Assembly: GCA_039180875.1 (NCBI GenBank)
Contig: JBCDCY010000010.1
Coordinates: 74,582-138,581, forward strand
Direction: 5' to 3'
DNA length: 64,000 nt
From: JBCDCY01 sp039180875
Lineage (GTDB): Bacteria; Pseudomonadota; Alphaproteobacteria; Rhodobacterales; Rhodobacteraceae
The number at the start of each line of letters is the position of its first letter. The first letter of the stretch is position 1. The translations under genes were made by a program, and so were the position numbers. Below the pieces are notes generated by a model. It was not told the origin of the DNA. It saw only the letters and a list, made by a program, of their open reading frames with translations, and did not search any database. Positions 8,449 to 17,309 of this stretch are shown here, in pieces.

Positions 8449-9426
8449 ATGTCCGGCCTGAAGCAGATCGGTGCGCGCGTCGCCCAACTTGTCTTCGTGC
8501 TCTGGGCCGTCGCCACCATCCTCTTCCTGATGTTCCGGCTGATGCCGGGCAACCCCCTCGCCGCCTATATCGACCCGACCTTCACCGAGGAACAGCAGCA
8601 GATCCTCATGGCGAAGTTCGGACTCGATAAGCCCCTCTGGGAACAGTACTTCATCTATCTCGGCAACCTGCTGCAGGGCGAGCTTGGCGAGAGCTTCTTT
8701 TACCGCGAACCGGTGGGGGAGCGGGTGCTGGCGCTCCTGCCAAACACCCTGATCCTCACCTTCACCTCGCTCCTGGTGGCCTACGCCTTCGGCATCATCG
8801 TCGGGGCGTTCCTGGCCTGGAAGCGCGGCAAGTTGGTCGAGCAGGCGGCGATTCCGATCGTGCTGACGACGCGGGCGATGCCGGAGTTTTGGCTCGGCAT
8901 GGTGCTGCTCGCCATCTTCTCCTTCTCGCTGGGTTGGTTTCCGGCCGGCGGCACGCGGCCGCCCGGGGCGAGCTATGACGGGTTTCTCGACCTCTACACC
9001 TCGGCCGATTTCCTGGCCCATATCTTCCTGCCGGCGCTCACCCTGGCGATTTACTCGCAAGGCCTGCCGCTCCTCCTGATGCGCTCGAACATGCTCGATG
9101 TGATGCGGGAGGATTTCGTGACCATGGCCCGGATCAAGGGACTGTCGTCCTGGACGGTCGTGGTGCGCCACGCGGCGCGGAATGCGCTGTTGCCGGTGAT
9201 GACCTCCTTCGCCATCGCCGTCGGCTATCAGATCCAGGGCAATGTGGTGGTGGAGACCGTGTTCTCCTGGCCCGGGCTCGGGCGGGAACTGGTGAACGCC
9301 GTCTCCGCCTCCGACTATCCGCTGGCCCAGGGGGCGTTCCTGATGATCGCCGTGGTGGTCGTGGTGATGAACCTGATCGCCGATCTGCTTTACGGCCTGC
9401 TCGACCCGAGGATTTCCCATGCGTGA
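8449..9426 (+). CDS. ABC transporter permease, DppB/OppB type
   Basis: A 325-residue inner-membrane protein with about six hydrophobic helices. The N-terminal segment with FRLMPGNPLAAY and the C-terminal ending LADLLYGLLDPRI-type motif (here LIADLLYGLLDPRISHA) are hallmarks of the DppB/OppB family. The cytoplasmic loop with EDFVTMARIKGLSSWTVVVR is the EAA-type contact with the ATPases. A strong GGAGG precedes the ATG. It forms the translocation pore with the permease at 9522. Dipeptide-type importers also move nickel, opines or sugars' derivatives, so the name of the family does not fix the substrate. Confidence 0.93.
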   Translation: MSGLKQIGARVAQLVFVLWAVATILFLMFRLMPGNPLAAYIDPTFTEEQQQILMAKFGLDKPLWEQYFIYLGNLLQGELGESFFYREPVGERVLALLPNTLILTFTSLLVAYAFGIIVGAFLAWKRGKLVEQAAIPIVLTTRAMPEFWLGMVLLAIFSFSLGWFPAGGTRPPGASYDGFLDLYTSADFLAHIFLPALTLAIYSQGLPLLLMRSNMLDVMREDFVTMARIKGLSSWTVVVRHAARNALLPVMTSFAIAVGYQIQGNVVVETVFSWPGLGRELVNAVSASDYPLAQGAFLMIAVVVVVMNLIADLLYGLLDPRISHA

Positions 9427-9440
9427 GGGTGCGCGCCGAG

Positions 9441-9506
9441 CCGTCCCGGACCAGATCCTGGACCTCCCGGCCGAGGGGGCGAGATCCCGGATCGGGTCCG
9501 GGACGG
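9441..9506. repeat. Long imperfect palindrome (REP-like) between permease genes
   Basis: Perfect 12-base arms CCGTCCCGGACC (9441-9452) and GGTCCGGGACGG (9495-9506) continue inward, after single mismatches, with five and three more pairs. The whole makes a 66-bp hairpin lying in the 95-bp gap between two genes that normally abut. Similar GTCCGGGA-type palindromes are scattered in alphaproteobacterial genomes, which is why I call it REP-like. Confidence 0.6.
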
Positions 9507-9521
9507 GCAGGGGGGTGCATT

Positions 9522-10439
9522 ATGCCGGCTGACACCACCGCCACCGCCGCCCCGGCCAAGCGGGAGCCGGGGCTCGTAACCCGGCTCTTCCGCAGCCTGC
9601 ACCTGCCGCTCGGCGATCCCTTCGCCATTGCCGGCTTGGTGATCTACGGGCTGTTCATCCTGGTCGCGATCTTTGCCGACCAGCTCGCCACCCATGACCC
9701 GACGGAGATCCTGTTCACCCCGAGCTACGATCTTGCCTCGGACCGGCGCCCGGGGGAGGACGGCTTCCTGCTCGGCACCACCTCACTCGGGCGCGATATC
9801 TACTCCCAGCTCATCTACGGCTCGCGCTCGGCCCTGCTGATCGGCCTGACGGCCGCAGTGGTGGTGGCCTTGATCGGCACCGTGGTCGGGCTTCTCGCCG
9901 GCTATTTTGGGGGTTTGATCGACACCCTCCTGATGCGGGCGGCCGATGTTGCCTTCGGCATCCCGTTCCTGCCGTTCGTCATCGTGCTCTCGGCTTTTCT
10001 CGAACCCTCGATCTGGAACGTGGTGCTCGCTATGGCGCTGGTCCTTTGGCGCGACACCGGCCGGGTGATCCGATCCCAGGTGCTGACGCTGAAGACGCGG
10101 GCCTATGTGGAGGCGGCGCGGATCGCCGGCTCCTCCGACCTCAAGATCGTCTTTCGCCACATCGCACCGAATATCCTGCCGCTCAGCTTCCTCTACGGCT
10201 CCATCGCCATCGGCTGGGCCATCCTGACGGAGGCCTCGATCAGCTTCCTCGGCTTCGGCGATCCGGAGACGATCTCCTGGGGCTACATGTTGCAGGATGC
10301 CTATGCGAGCCAGGCGCTCTCGACCCGGGCCTTCTACTGGTTCGTGCCGCCGGGGGTTTGCATCATCCTCATCGTCGTGGCGGGCTTCTTCGTCTCCCGC
10401 GGCTATGAGGAAATCCTGTTCCCGAAGCTCAAGGAATGA
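9522..10439 (+). CDS. ABC transporter permease, DppC/OppC type
   Basis: A 305-residue inner-membrane protein. Family marks are the N-terminal helix IAGLVIYGLFILVAIFADQ, the motif LGTTSLGRDIYSQLIYGSR, and the loop YVEAARIAGSSDLKIVFRHI that couples to the ATPase. The ATG at 9522 is used because it follows a G-rich ribosome site (about 9509-9515). An in-frame GTG at 9423 would translate through the palindrome and gives a non-family N-terminus. The stop overlaps the next start (ATGA, 10436-10439). It pairs with the DppB-type permease as the membrane channel. Confidence 0.93.
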   Translation: MPADTTATAAPAKREPGLVTRLFRSLHLPLGDPFAIAGLVIYGLFILVAIFADQLATHDPTEILFTPSYDLASDRRPGEDGFLLGTTSLGRDIYSQLIYGSRSALLIGLTAAVVVALIGTVVGLLAGYFGGLIDTLLMRAADVAFGIPFLPFVIVLSAFLEPSIWNVVLAMALVLWRDTGRVIRSQVLTLKTRAYVEAARIAGSSDLKIVFRHIAPNILPLSFLYGSIAIGWAILTEASISFLGFGDPETISWGYMLQDAYASQALSTRAFYWFVPPGVCIILIVVAGFFVSRGYEEILFPKLKE

Positions 10440-11452
10440 GCGCACCGCTGCTCTCCGTGCGGGATCTGCAGATCGCCTACCGCGTCGGCGCGGGCGAGGT
10501 GCGGGCCGTGGACGGTGTGGATTTCGAGGTGCCCCAGGGCTCCATTGTCGGGCTGGTGGGCGAGTCGGGTTGCGGCAAGACCACCGTGGCCCGGGCGCTC
10601 ACCCGGGTGATGGCCGGCAATGCCCGGATCGCGGGCGGCCAGGCGGTCTTTGACGGCACCGACATCATGGCGCTGTCGGAGGGGGAGGTGAACCGTCTGC
10701 GCTGGCGCGACATCGCCTTCATCCCGCAATCGGCGATGAACTCCCTCGATCCGGTCTACCGCGTCGAGACCCAGTTGCGGGAGGTGCTGACGCAGCGCGG
10801 CGGCATGGATCGCCGCGCCGCCCGGGCCCGCTCGGAGGAGCTTTTTGAGATGGTGGGGATCGAGCCCCGCCGGCTCCGCGACTTTCCCCACCAGTTCTCC
10901 GGCGGTATGCGCCAGCGGGTGGCGATTGCGCTCGCCCTGGCGTTGGAGCCGAAGCTGGTGATCGCGGACGAGCCGGTGACGGCGCTCGACGTGATCGTGC
11001 AGCGCCAGATCCTGGATCAGTTGAAGATCCTTCAGGAACAGCTTGGAATATCTGTCATTCTGGTGACCCACGATGTGTCTGTCGTGGCCTATGTCTGCGA
11101 CCGGATCGTGGTGATGTATGCCGGCCGGGTGGCTGAGGAGGGGGAGATGCGCGACGTGCTGACCGCACCGATCCATCCCTACACCATGGGCCTCTATAAC
11201 GCCTTCCCGGACCTCGCGAGCGCCACCGGGGTGCTGACGCCCATCGCCGGCGCGCCGCCCAACCTCGCCAACCCGCCGGAGGGCTGCCGCTTCGCGCCGC
11301 GCTGCCCCTTTGCTGCGGCGCCGTGCGCGGTGACGCAACCGGAGGCGCTGGCCATCGCCCCGGGCCACCGGGTGGCCTGCCACCGGGCCGAGGAGGCGGC
11401 CGCGCTCCGCCCCGAGGCCGCCAAGGTCGAGACCTGGGAGGTGGAGGCGTGA
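10436..11452 (+). CDS. ABC transporter ATP-binding protein, DppD/OppD type
   Basis: A 338-residue ATPase. Walker A is GESGCGKTT (residues 42-50), the signature is SGGMRQR (155-161) and Walker B is LVIADEP (174-180). The C-terminal oligopeptide-transporter extension includes RFAPRCPFAAAPC, with cysteines that bind a cluster or metal in some members. Its start overlaps the permease stop (ATGA) and its stop overlaps the next GTG start (GTGA), so translation of the three is probably coupled. It powers the importer together with the DppF-type ATPase. Confidence 0.95.
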   Translation: MSAPLLSVRDLQIAYRVGAGEVRAVDGVDFEVPQGSIVGLVGESGCGKTTVARALTRVMAGNARIAGGQAVFDGTDIMALSEGEVNRLRWRDIAFIPQSAMNSLDPVYRVETQLREVLTQRGGMDRRAARARSEELFEMVGIEPRRLRDFPHQFSGGMRQRVAIALALALEPKLVIADEPVTALDVIVQRQILDQLKILQEQLGISVILVTHDVSVVAYVCDRIVVMYAGRVAEEGEMRDVLTAPIHPYTMGLYNAFPDLASATGVLTPIAGAPPNLANPPEGCRFAPRCPFAAAPCAVTQPEALAIAPGHRVACHRAEEAAALRPEAAKVETWEVEA

Positions 11453-12426
11453 GCGCCGCGCCCCTGGTCGAGGTGGAGGGCGTGCGCAAGCACTTCCGCG
11501 CCGGCGGGGCCCTGGCCTCGATGCTGCGCGGCCCCGTCATGGTGAAGGCGGTGGACGGCGTCGACTTCACCCTCCGCAAGGGCGAAAGCGTAGGTCTGCT
11601 GGGCGAATCGGGCTGCGGCAAGACGACCATGGGCCGGCTGCTCACCAAGCTCGAGGATCCGACCGAGGGCGACATCGTCTTCGATGGGGAGGAGGTGGCG
11701 ACGCTGCGCGGCCCGGCGCTCGCCCGCTTCCGCGGCCGGGCCCAGCTGATCTTTCAGAACCCGTTCGAGGCGCTCAACCCGCGCTTCACCATCGCCGCCT
11801 CGTTGGCCGAGCCATTGGAGAATGCCGGCATCCCGAAGTCCGAGCGCCGCGACCGCATCCGCCAGGCGCTGGAACTGGTGCGCTTGGCCGAGCCCGACCA
11901 GTACCTCGACCGCCATCCCCACCAGCTTTCCGGCGGCCAGCTCCAGCGCATCGTCATGGCAAGGGCGCTGATCCTGGAGCCGTCGTTCGTGGTGGCGGAC
12001 GAGCCGGTCTCGATGCTCGACGTCTCGGTCCGGGCCGGGGTCCTCAACGTCTTTCGCGACGTGCGCGACCGGCTGGGGCTGACGGCGATCTACATCAGCC
12101 ACGACCTGGCATTGGTGCGCTATGTCTGCGAGCGCACGATCGTCATGTATCTCGGCCGGATCGTGGAGGACGGCCCGACCGAAGAGATCGTGCGCGAGCC
12201 GCTCCATCCCTACAGCAAAGCGCTGGTGCAGGCGGTGCCGGTGCCGCACCCGGACCAGTCCCACGACCCATTACCGGTGGGTCGCGGCGCGCCGGATGCA
12301 CGCAATCCCCCCTCCGGCTGCCGCTTCCGCGACCGCTGCCCCCAGGCGATGGAGCGCTGCGCGGTGGAGGAGCCGGCGCCCACCCGGGTCGGCAACCGCC
12401 TGGTGCACTGCCACCTGTTCGGCTGA
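11449..12426 (+). CDS. ABC transporter ATP-binding protein, DppF/OppF type
   Basis: A 325-residue ATPase starting at GTG 11449 inside the sequence GTGA shared with the previous stop. Walker A is GESGCGKTT (residues 52-60), the signature is LSGGQLQR (160-167) and Walker B is FVVADEP (180-186). The C-terminal extension carries GCRFRDRCPQAMERC, the usual cysteine pattern of this subfamily. An in-frame ATG at 11323 would overlap the previous gene by 130 bp and is rejected. It ends five bases before the stop of the convergent cupin gene. Confidence 0.94.
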   Translation: MSAAPLVEVEGVRKHFRAGGALASMLRGPVMVKAVDGVDFTLRKGESVGLLGESGCGKTTMGRLLTKLEDPTEGDIVFDGEEVATLRGPALARFRGRAQLIFQNPFEALNPRFTIAASLAEPLENAGIPKSERRDRIRQALELVRLAEPDQYLDRHPHQLSGGQLQRIVMARALILEPSFVVADEPVSMLDVSVRAGVLNVFRDVRDRLGLTAIYISHDLALVRYVCERTIVMYLGRIVEDGPTEEIVREPLHPYSKALVQAVPVPHPDQSHDPLPVGRGAPDARNPPSGCRFRDRCPQAMERCAVEEPAPTRVGNRLVHCHLFG

Positions 12427-12431
12427 GCCGC

Positions 12432-12986
12432 CTACCAGCCGAAGGCGTTCTCGAACCGATAGGGGATGAGCGGCGTGTCGATCGGCAGGCGGAACTTGTC
12501 GGGATTGGCGTGGTCGTACTGGATCGTCGGGAAATTCACCACCAGCACATCGTCCGAACCGATGTTCTGGTCGGCGTGCCAGACGTTGATCGGCACGTTG
12601 ACCAGTTGGCGGTTGCGCTCGGAAAGCACGATTTCGCTGATCTCGCCGAAGGTGGGGGAGCCCGGGCGGGTGTCGTAGAACACGAGCTTCATCTCGCCCT
12701 TGATCAGGCAGTAGCGATCCTCGTGCTTGGCATGCAGGTTCCAGCCCTTCACCACGCCGGGTCGCATGGTGAAGTGGTAGCAGAAGACGAGCGGATCGGG
12801 ATGCCAGTTCCAGCGCGGGTCGTACATCTCGCAGACCGTGCCGCGCTCGTCGGCGTGGGTGACGAGGGGGCGGACCGTGACGCCGTCGGCCAGGCGGCCC
12901 ACCGGCGTGCCGTCCGAGGTCACCATTTGGGCGTCCTTCTTCGCCGCCTCCATCAATTCATCAAACTTAATCTGCTGGCTACTCAT
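12432..12986 (-). CDS. Cupin-fold protein, dTDP-4-dehydrorhamnose epimerase-like
   Basis: A 184-residue protein with an RmlC-like jelly-roll fold. Visible features are the segment PGVVKGWNLHAKHEDRYCLI, with a His-rich turn like the H-x-x-H/D of RmlC-type cupins, and LVNVPINVWHADQNIG later in the barrel. True RmlC enzymes act on nucleotide sugars, but no rhamnose genes are nearby, so this is probably a relative with another small-molecule substrate. It is convergent with the importer operon and downstream, on the same strand, of the amidohydrolase. The 78-bp gap upstream holds the imperfect repeat GTTGC...GCAAC near 13026-13050. Confidence 0.75.
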   Translation of the reverse strand: MSSQQIKFDELMEAAKKDAQMVTSDGTPVGRLADGVTVRPLVTHADERGTVCEMYDPRWNWHPDPLVFCYHFTMRPGVVKGWNLHAKHEDRYCLIKGEMKLVFYDTRPGSPTFGEISEIVLSERNRQLVNVPINVWHADQNIGSDDVLVVNFPTIQYDHANPDKFRLPIDTPLIPYRFENAFGW

Positions 12987-13064
12987 CGGCGTCCTCTGCC
13001 CTGTGTCGCTAGGGACAGGACCCTAGGTTGCAGCTTCCGCAGTCGCAACTGCGCCGCAGGCCCG

Positions 13065-14288
13065 CTACATGCGCCGGCGCCGGACCGTGCCGCCGAGCAT
13101 GACGAGCGCTACGGTCTTAGCGGAGTGGGTGAGGATCGCGGGGTCGGCGACCGGATCGCCGTCGATCAGGATCAGATCGGCGAGCGCGCCGGGGGCGATG
13201 ACGCCAAGCTCGCCCGGGCGCTGCACGATCTCGGCATTGATCGAGGTGGCTGAGCGGAGCACGTCGATCACCGGCTGGGCCCGAGCGCGGAGCGCGATCT
13301 CCCGCCCCTGGGTCTGCAGGAACTGGTTGCCATGGAGGTCGCAGCCGAGACCCAGCTTCACGCCGGCCGCGGCGCAGGTGGTCACGGCCTCGAGCGCGCG
13401 GGCGTTCACCTCGTGGATCTTCTCGGCGGCCGATGGGGGGAGGCCGAGCTCCGCCGCATGCTCTCCGATCAGCTCGCCGGCCGAGAGCGTTGGCACCACG
13501 TAGGCCCCAGTCGCCGCGATCTCTGCGGCTGTGTCGGCCCCGATCAGGCTGCCATGCTCGATGGAGCGGATGCCGAGGCGCACACCGCGGAGTGATCCCT
13601 CGTCCGTATGGCAATGGGCCATGACGTAGGAGCCGCGCCGCGCCGCCTCCTCCACCGCCACACCGATCTCGGCGTCGGAGAAGTGGGGCATGGCAAGGGG
13701 CGCGAGGTCGGTCGAGACGCCGCCGGAGAGGAAGAGCTTCAACTGGTGCGCGCCCTGGCGGAACGTCTCGCGCGCGGCGCGGCGCATCTCGTCCTCGCCG
13801 TCCACGCTCTGGCAGACCACGCCGGAATAGGCGCAGCCGCAGGGCTCGATCCAGCCCTTACGCCGCATGTCCCCATGCCCGCCGGTCTGGGTGATCGCCT
13901 TGCCGGGATAGAAGAAGCGCGGCCCGTCGATCAGCCCGGCCTCGAGCGCCAGCGCCAGGCCCTGAGTGCCGCCGCCGGCGTCGCGAAGGGTGGTGTAACC
14001 GCGGTCGAGCGCACCCTCCAAGAGCCGCGTGGCATGGGCGGCGAGCAGGGCCGGCGGCATCCGGTCGGTCGCGTAGAAGTCGTAGCCGGGCGTGTTGGCA
14101 TGGAAATGCGCATCAATCAGGCCGGGCATCAGGAACCGGCCCTCGGCCGCGATCACGGTTTCGCCGGAGGTGAGCCCGGGGCCGACCTCCCGGATCTGCT
14201 CGCCCTCGATCAGGACGTCGGCATCCTCCAGGATCTCGTCGGAGACGCCGTCGAAGATCCGGGCGCCGGTGATGCGGGTGAGGGTCAT
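13065..14288 (-). CDS. Metal-dependent amidohydrolase (imidazolonepropionase/prolidase-like)
   Basis: A 407-residue amidohydrolase-superfamily protein. An N-terminal beta-sandwich is followed by the metal motif IDAHFHAN (His61, His63). KLFLSGGVS supplies the probable bridging lysine, MAHCHTDEG and SIEHGS the later histidines, and GLGCDLHGNQ the catalytic aspartate. The ending LADLILIDGDPV is typical of prolidase-type Xaa-Pro and related amidohydrolases. The ATG at 14288 is chosen because family homology begins there; a longer open frame to 14624 runs antisense to the SDR reading frame region. It may open a ring or cleave an amide in the compound taken up by the importer. Confidence 0.85.
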   Translation of the reverse strand: MTLTRITGARIFDGVSDEILEDADVLIEGEQIREVGPGLTSGETVIAAEGRFLMPGLIDAHFHANTPGYDFYATDRMPPALLAAHATRLLEGALDRGYTTLRDAGGGTQGLALALEAGLIDGPRFFYPGKAITQTGGHGDMRRKGWIEPCGCAYSGVVCQSVDGEDEMRRAARETFRQGAHQLKLFLSGGVSTDLAPLAMPHFSDAEIGVAVEEAARRGSYVMAHCHTDEGSLRGVRLGIRSIEHGSLIGADTAAEIAATGAYVVPTLSAGELIGEHAAELGLPPSAAEKIHEVNARALEAVTTCAAAGVKLGLGCDLHGNQFLQTQGREIALRARAQPVIDVLRSATSINAEIVQRPGELGVIAPGALADLILIDGDPVADPAILTHSAKTVALVMLGGTVRRRRM

Positions 14289-14320
14289 GGGCGGAGGCTC
14301 GCACGGCCGAGCCCTGGGCG

Positions 14321-15007
14321 CTACCACTCGATGGGCGCACGCTCCCGAAAAAAGCCGCCCGTCGGGCCGTCGTCGGGCAGGGTCGCCAGCCAGACCGGGG
14401 TGTCGGCGCCCTGTTCCGGCGTCAGGGTGGCGCCGGCCCCGCCCATCCGGGTCTGCACCCAGCCGGGGCAGGCGGCGTTCACCTTCACCGCCGGTCCGTA
14501 GGCGCGGGCGGCGCGCACCGTCACCGCGTTCAGCGCCGCCTTGCTGATGGCGTAGGCCGCGGGGCCGCCCAACCCCTCCGAAAACGCGCCCCAGCCGGAG
14601 GAGACGTTGACGATCCGCCCCCATCCCCGCGTCCGCATCCCCGGAGCAAGGGCGGAGATCAGGGCGAAGGGCGCGATGCTGTTGACCGTGAGGGTCTGGG
14701 AGAGCTCGGCGACCGACAGCGCCGGGAGATCGCCGGCGCTCAGCAGCCCGGCGTTGTTGACCAGAATGTCGATCGGGCCGTGCTCTTCCTCCGCCCGGTG
14801 CGCAGTCTTCTGGGCCTCCTCAGCATCGGTCAGGTCGATGGCCAAAGGGATGGCATCGCCGAGTGAAGCGGCCGCCGCCTCGGCATCCGCCGCCAGCCGG
14901 CACGCGGCGATCACCCGGATGCCGCGCGCCGCGAGCGCCGCCGCGATTGCCGCACCGATGCCGCGATTGGCACCGGTGACCAGCGCCGTCTGGGATCCGT
15001 CCGTCAT
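14321..15007 (-). CDS. Short-chain dehydrogenase/reductase (SDR)
   Basis: A 228-residue classical SDR. The cofactor motif is TGANRGIG (residues 11-18), followed by NNAG (84-87). The catalytic residues are in NVSSG (Ser136 or Ser137) and the YxxxK motif at Tyr152-Lys156 (AYAISKAAL). The substrate is not predictable from sequence. It lies 32 bp upstream of the amidohydrolase on the same strand and could be the first gene of a three-gene run with the amidohydrolase and cupin. Confidence 0.9.
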   Translation of the reverse strand: MTDGSQTALVTGANRGIGAAIAAALAARGIRVIAACRLAADAEAAAASLGDAIPLAIDLTDAEEAQKTAHRAEEEHGPIDILVNNAGLLSAGDLPALSVAELSQTLTVNSIAPFALISALAPGMRTRGWGRIVNVSSGWGAFSEGLGGPAAYAISKAALNAVTVRAARAYGPAVKVNAACPGWVQTRMGGAGATLTPEQGADTPVWLATLPDDGPTGGFFRERAPIEW

Positions 15008-15010
15008 CCC

Positions 15011-15397
15011 CTACCGCTTTGCCAGCGCATCGGATTTCCGCCGCACGATGGTGGCGCGCAGATCGTGCATGGCCATCAGCAGCGGCTCCGAGATCTCTTC
15101 GACCTGCTTGTCGGTGGCCCGGGACTGGATCCACTGGGCCGCCCCTTTGATCTGGTCGATCAGGCGGTCCATGTCGTCCATCTCCCGCGCGCCCAGGTGC
15201 TTGCGGCGCTGCACGACCCACTTCTCGATCTCCGTGCGCTCGGCCGCCGTCAGCTCATGCTCGCCGTGGGCCTTGATCTCGCCATTGCGGGTGTTGACGA
15301 CGGCGATCTGCTGCATGTCGAGCCGGCGCTGGCGGTTCTCCAGATCCAGCCGGAAGATGGCCGCGCCGTTCTCGCGCGTGCGGAAGTAGAGCGTCAT
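15011..15397 (-). CDS. Conserved hypothetical protein, 128 aa
   Basis: A charged, soluble 128-residue protein with no signal peptide or membrane segment. The start reads MTLYFRTRENGAAIFRLDLE and the middle is rich in Arg, Glu and Met with helical periodicity (about residues 45-120). Proteins with this N-terminus occur widely in alphaproteobacteria without assigned function. It ends three bases before the SDR start on the same strand and follows the aminotransferase by 105 bp. I cannot name a function. Confidence 0.7.
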   Translation of the reverse strand: MTLYFRTRENGAAIFRLDLENRQRRLDMQQIAVVNTRNGEIKAHGEHELTAAERTEIEKWVVQRRKHLGAREMDDMDRLIDQIKGAAQWIQSRATDKQVEEISEPLLMAMHDLRATIVRRKSDALAKR

Positions 15398-15502
15398 GGT
15401 GTCGGTCCCTCGCGGAGCGGCCCCGGCGCGGCAGGCATCGGCCGGGCGGCGCGCACGATAACCCTGGGAGACGGCGAAGTCATGGCGCGCGCGGCGCGGG
15501 CC

Positions 15503-16705
15503 TTAGGAGAGGCTGGCGCAAAACCGCTGGATCCGGCTGCAGGCCTCGGTGAGGGCCGCGTCGGAGGTGGCGTAGCTCACCCGGAAATGCGGGCTGAGGC
15601 CGAAGGCGGCGCCGAAGACCACGGCAACGCCCTCCGCCTCCAAAAGCGCGCTCACGAAGTCCTCGTCCGTTTCGATCCGCCGACCGGAGGGGGCGGTCTT
15701 GCCGATGCAGCCGGCGATGGAGGGGTAGACGTAGAACGCCCCCTCCGGCGTCGGGCAGGCAATGCCCTCGGCTGCGTTCAGCATCTCGACGACCAGATTG
15801 CGCCGCCGCTCGAAGGCCACGCGGCTTTCGGCGATGTAGTCCTGCGGCCCGGTCAGCGCCTCCACCGCCGCCCATTGGCTGATCGAGCAGGGGTTGGAGG
15901 TCGATTGCGACTGCACCTTGCGCATCGCCGCGATCAGCTGCTCCGGCCCGCCGGCATAGCCGATCCGCCAGCCGGTCATGGCATAGGCCTTGGAGACGCC
16001 GTTCACCGTCAGCGTCCGCTCCGCCAGGCTCGGCAGAACGGCGGCCGGCGTGGCGAACCCGAAGGGTGGATAGACGATGTGCTCATACATATCGTCGGTC
16101 ATCACCCAGACATGGGCGTGCGCCTCCACCACGGAGAGCAGCGCGCGGAGCTCCGCCGCTGTGTAGCCCGCGCCCGAGGGGTTGGAGGGGGAGTTCAGGA
16201 TCAGCCACTTGGTGCGCGGGGTGATCGCCGCCTCCAAAGCCTCCGCCGTCAGCTTGAAGCCGTTCGCGGCCGTGGTCGCCACCGGGACCGGCGTGCCGCC
16301 GCCGAGCAGCACCATGTCGGGATAGCTCACCCAATAGGGTGCGGGGATGATCACCTCGTCACCGGGATCGAGAGTGGCGACGAGGGCGTTGTAGAGCACC
16401 TGCTTGCCGCCGGTGCCGACGCTGATTTGGGCGGGGCTGTAGCTCAGCCCGTTCTCCCGCGCGAATTTCTGGGCGATTGCCTCCTTCAACTCCGGGATGC
16501 CGTCGGGTGCCGTGTACTTCGTCTGCCCCGCGGCCAGGGCGGCGATTGCCGCGTCCTTGATGTTCTGGGGCGTGTCGAAATCCGGCTCGCCCGCGCCGAG
16601 GCCGATCACGTCGCGCCCCGCCGCCTTCAGCTCCCGCGCCTTGTTGGTCACGGCGATCGTGGGGGAGGGCTTCACCCGGGAGAGGCTTTCGGCAAGGAAG
16701 GGCAT
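15503..16705 (-). CDS. aatA: Aspartate aminotransferase (PLP-dependent, class I/II)
   Basis: A 400-residue fold-type I aminotransferase that interconverts aspartate and 2-oxoglutarate with oxaloacetate and glutamate. The PLP lysine is in NGVSKAYAMTGWRIGY; other family marks are GAGEPDFDTPQ, YTAPDGIPELKEAI, the cofactor-phosphate region SVGTGGKQ and LNSPSNPSGAGY. These place it in the I-gamma/1-beta group typical of alphaproteobacteria. I start it at 16705 because GGAG lies six bases before that ATG; the in-frame ATG 12 bases upstream (16717) is part of the ribosome-site region and has no such site of its own. Prephenate transamination is also possible in this group. Confidence 0.9.
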   Translation of the reverse strand: MPFLAESLSRVKPSPTIAVTNKARELKAAGRDVIGLGAGEPDFDTPQNIKDAAIAALAAGQTKYTAPDGIPELKEAIAQKFARENGLSYSPAQISVGTGGKQVLYNALVATLDPGDEVIIPAPYWVSYPDMVLLGGGTPVPVATTAANGFKLTAEALEAAITPRTKWLILNSPSNPSGAGYTAAELRALLSVVEAHAHVWVMTDDMYEHIVYPPFGFATPAAVLPSLAERTLTVNGVSKAYAMTGWRIGYAGGPEQLIAAMRKVQSQSTSNPCSISQWAAVEALTGPQDYIAESRVAFERRRNLVVEMLNAAEGIACPTPEGAFYVYPSIAGCIGKTAPSGRRIETDEDFVSALLEAEGVAVVFGAAFGLSPHFRVSYATSDAALTEACSRIQRFCASLS

Positions 16706-16871
16706 CGGTGGCTCCATCGTCGGGCGGCAGGGAACCGCTGGGCGCGTTCGCGGGTTCTTAGGCCGGCGGGCGAGACCGGATCAAGCCGAGCCGGCGCTTG
16801 TATCGCCGGGCGCAAGGGTCGAGGATGCGCCCCCGCCCCCCCAATGCAATCGCCAGATGTCAGGACAGTGG

Positions 16872-17243
16872 ATGAGCGACGACTTCTCCGACGATACCGC
16901 AACCTTCGGCGACCGGATCGTCGCCGCGCGGGAGGCCCTGGGCCTCAGCCAGACGGAGCTGGCCCGGCGCCTGGGCGTGAAGCTCGCCACCGTACAGAAC
17001 TGGGAGAACGACCGCTCCGAACCGCGCTCGAACAAGGTGCAGACGCTGGCGGGGATGCTGAACGTCTCCATCATCTGGCTGATGACCGGCGCGGGGGAGG
17101 GGGCGCCGAACGGTGAGGCGCAGGTTGAGCCCGCGAACCTGGCCGACGAGCTGCGCGATCTGCGCGAGATCCGGCTCGCCCAGGCCCAGCTCAACACCCG
17201 CCTGGCCCGGCTGGAGAAGCGGCTGCGCGCCCATCTCGACTGA
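16872..17243 (+). CDS. XRE-family helix-turn-helix protein
   Basis: A 123-residue protein. The HTH (about residues 12-68) reads LGLSQTELARRLGVKLATVQ and continues NWENDRSEPRSNKVQTLAGML, a classical Cro/CI-type domain. The C-terminal 45 residues form a predicted coiled coil (ELRDLREIRLAQAQLNTRLA) that may mediate dimerisation. The ATG at 16872 is preceded by AGGA at 16862-16865; a long in-frame upstream extension antisense to the aminotransferase is rejected. It is followed 66 bp later by sdhE. The target is unknown. Confidence 0.85.
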   Translation: MSDDFSDDTATFGDRIVAAREALGLSQTELARRLGVKLATVQNWENDRSEPRSNKVQTLAGMLNVSIIWLMTGAGEGAPNGEAQVEPANLADELRDLREIRLAQAQLNTRLARLEKRLRAHLD

Positions 17244-17309
17244 CATCTGGCCGTGGCGATGGCCCGGCCCATCCTCTAAAGACATGGCGAGCGAGGCGGA
17301 GGAGAGCCG

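Noticed and set aside
13065..14624. Amidohydrolase extended to 14624
   Set aside because: Residues before the ATG at 14288 are Arg/Gly-rich and overlap the SDR gene in another frame; homology begins at 14288.
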